From contig RPFO01001745.1 in assembly GCA_009746045.1 (NCBI GenBank), positions 90,001 through 110,000 of the forward strand: a DNA stretch of 20,000 nt, written 5' to 3'. Below the pieces are notes generated by a model. That model was not told the DNA's origin. It worked only from the letters and a program-made list of their open reading frames with translations, and made no database searches. The translations under genes and the position numbers were made by a program. The stretch is from Mesostigma viride (taxonomy: Eukaryota > Streptophyta > Mesostigmatophyceae > Mesostigmatales > Mesostigmataceae). Numbering within the stretch: position 1 is the first letter of the stretch; the number at the start of each line of letters is the position of its first letter. Of the stretch, positions 18,767-20,000 are shown one piece after another.

Positions 18767-20000
18767 ATGGTTGGGATACGAGCACAAAAGTAGTGGGATA
18801 CTAGCACTCGGACTACAAAACTCGTAAAATTAAGTTTAACTTTAGCAGCGCATGCGCTAGCTATATGCGCAGGCTCGAGCTACCATGGTCCGGATTCTCC
18901 CGATTTCTGGCCTGCGCTGGTTGTCTCTTTGATATGATCGAAATCTATCATATTCCCACACTCATCTCCACCAGATTGAGAGTTGATCAAGTGGTGCTAG
19001 CTCTTGGTAGGCCTGAGTTCGATCAGTCAAGCTAGCCCTTTAGTTCCTGATGCAGCCAGGATGTCTTCAGGATGCCATTGAAGGCCCCGTGGCACGATAT
19101 TCAGATCAAAGCACGCTAGCTTTAATTTGGCATGCATGTTTACTCAATGCATGCATATACATCGTACCCCATGTCATGAGTATACGTGGTCTGGCCAGGG
19201 GCACATGATGCAGATCGAGCTTATCTCATGCAATTGTGACTGATTGATATTATGAATTGATGAGGGACTTCAGTTCAAAATATACTTCTTTTCTCATCGC
19301 TAAACTTCATCCGGTGTGCTTCCTGCTTGATGGCTTACCCAGCATCTGCAGATTGCAACCCACATGTTGACAGCGTCCACATGCTGATCTATCCCTGCCC
19401 GCCGGCCATGGCCACTAGGATGCCTCAACCAGCACAGGATAGGCACTGATGGTCAAGGTTTTTGCCCGAAGCACGAAGAAATTGCTTCACACAGCAAATC
19501 ATGTGCTGCAGGCTGCTGCAAACTTAGCCCGCATAGTTCCCATGATACAGGACACGGTTATGTGCTTTTGTTTACTTTCATGCAGCACTGGCCGTGTGAC
19601 CAGACTGGTGTGGCAGGTTGCTGCCAACTCAGCCCGCCGAATTCTCGTGCAGCAGCACGTATTCTCGGCTGTGGGACGGCACCGGCACACGCACGGGCAC
19701 ACACACAAATATAAACCATTACACACATACGCCCAAACATCAACCAAATGTTCGTTAAATAGCCGCATTCTTAATAGGGCACTTCACCAACAAATCCGAA
19801 CCCTGTTTCTTTATCTGCACCCATGATGGCAGTCGCGAACCAACCGCCATATCCGCAGCGGTTTGTGAGTAAAAAAGTTCGGCGATGCAAATCAGTTCAA
19901 TCCCTGGCAGCGCAGCACGCCAGGGATTGTCATCTTAATGCGGGACACTTGCAATTATCTTCATGTCTATCGTTACACAGATGTGCTGTGACCTATGGAT
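18767..20000. other. Right end of the window, no recognised gene
   Basis: About 1.2 kb without a recognisable product. The 125-codon plus frame at 19449-19826 matches no family that I know. It contains an imperfect 25-bp direct repeat 108 bp apart (about 19507-19531 and 19615-19639). An alternating CA-rich stretch lies at 19683-19735. Confidence 0.5.
19898..19929. other. Perfect 11-bp inverted repeat with 10-nt loop
   Basis: CAATCCCTGGC at 19898-19908 pairs exactly with 19919-19929. A purine/pyrimidine-mixed loop of 10 nt separates them. There is no U-run after it and no neighbouring gene, so no role is assigned. Confidence 0.7.

Noticed and set aside
19449-19826. 125-codon plus-strand frame as a gene
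   Set aside because: No recognisable domain, no conserved composition, and it overlaps a CA-rich low-complexity stretch.

Overview
The window is eukaryotic nuclear DNA, most likely from an alga or another photosynthetic protist. The one intact housekeeping gene, S-adenosylhomocysteine hydrolase, has the plant-type internal insertion, a GT-AG intron and a TATA box. The species cannot be named from this sequence. Almost everything else is retroposon debris, nested several layers deep, plus a decayed leucine-rich-repeat gene.

Layout. 1-1959: two copies of an ORF1-only LINE-like element (called alpha here) lie tail to tail and form a ~1 kb inverted repeat; one copy carries a broken ORF1 with an RRM-like domain. 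1959-4945: copies and fragments of a second LINE family (beta), including a long reverse transcriptase (RT) pseudogene. 4946-5388: a possible short element (delta) and a long (TTAA)n tract. 5389-8002: alpha, beta and gamma (a third LINE family) insertions stacked within one ~45-bp ancestral target, with two tRNA-derived SINE insertions nested inside. 8474-10082: the S-adenosylhomocysteine hydrolase gene on the minus strand. 10328-10707: an inverted pair of (CTCAA)n-tailed ends. About 12170-14200: a degenerate LRR gene. 14815-15745: a diverged alpha 3' end split by a third SINE insertion. 16422-18766: a second ORF1 pseudogene, interrupted by an alpha fragment and by an open, 5'-truncated gamma RT. 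18767-20000: no gene recognised.

The retroposons look like one interacting community. They end in a small hairpin followed by (TTAA)n-like or (TATAA)n-like tails rather than poly(A). Alpha has no RT in this window, but its last ~36 nt closely match the 3' end of gamma, which suggests that gamma RT mobilises alpha. The SINE-like family has a tRNA-Pro-like core, occurs as monomers and as A-B-A composites, always ends at the same base and makes 11-15 bp target duplications. Seven of the eight target duplications found begin with AT. Alpha and beta are also capped at the 5' side by inverted copies of their own 3' ends, which is the strangest structural feature of the window.
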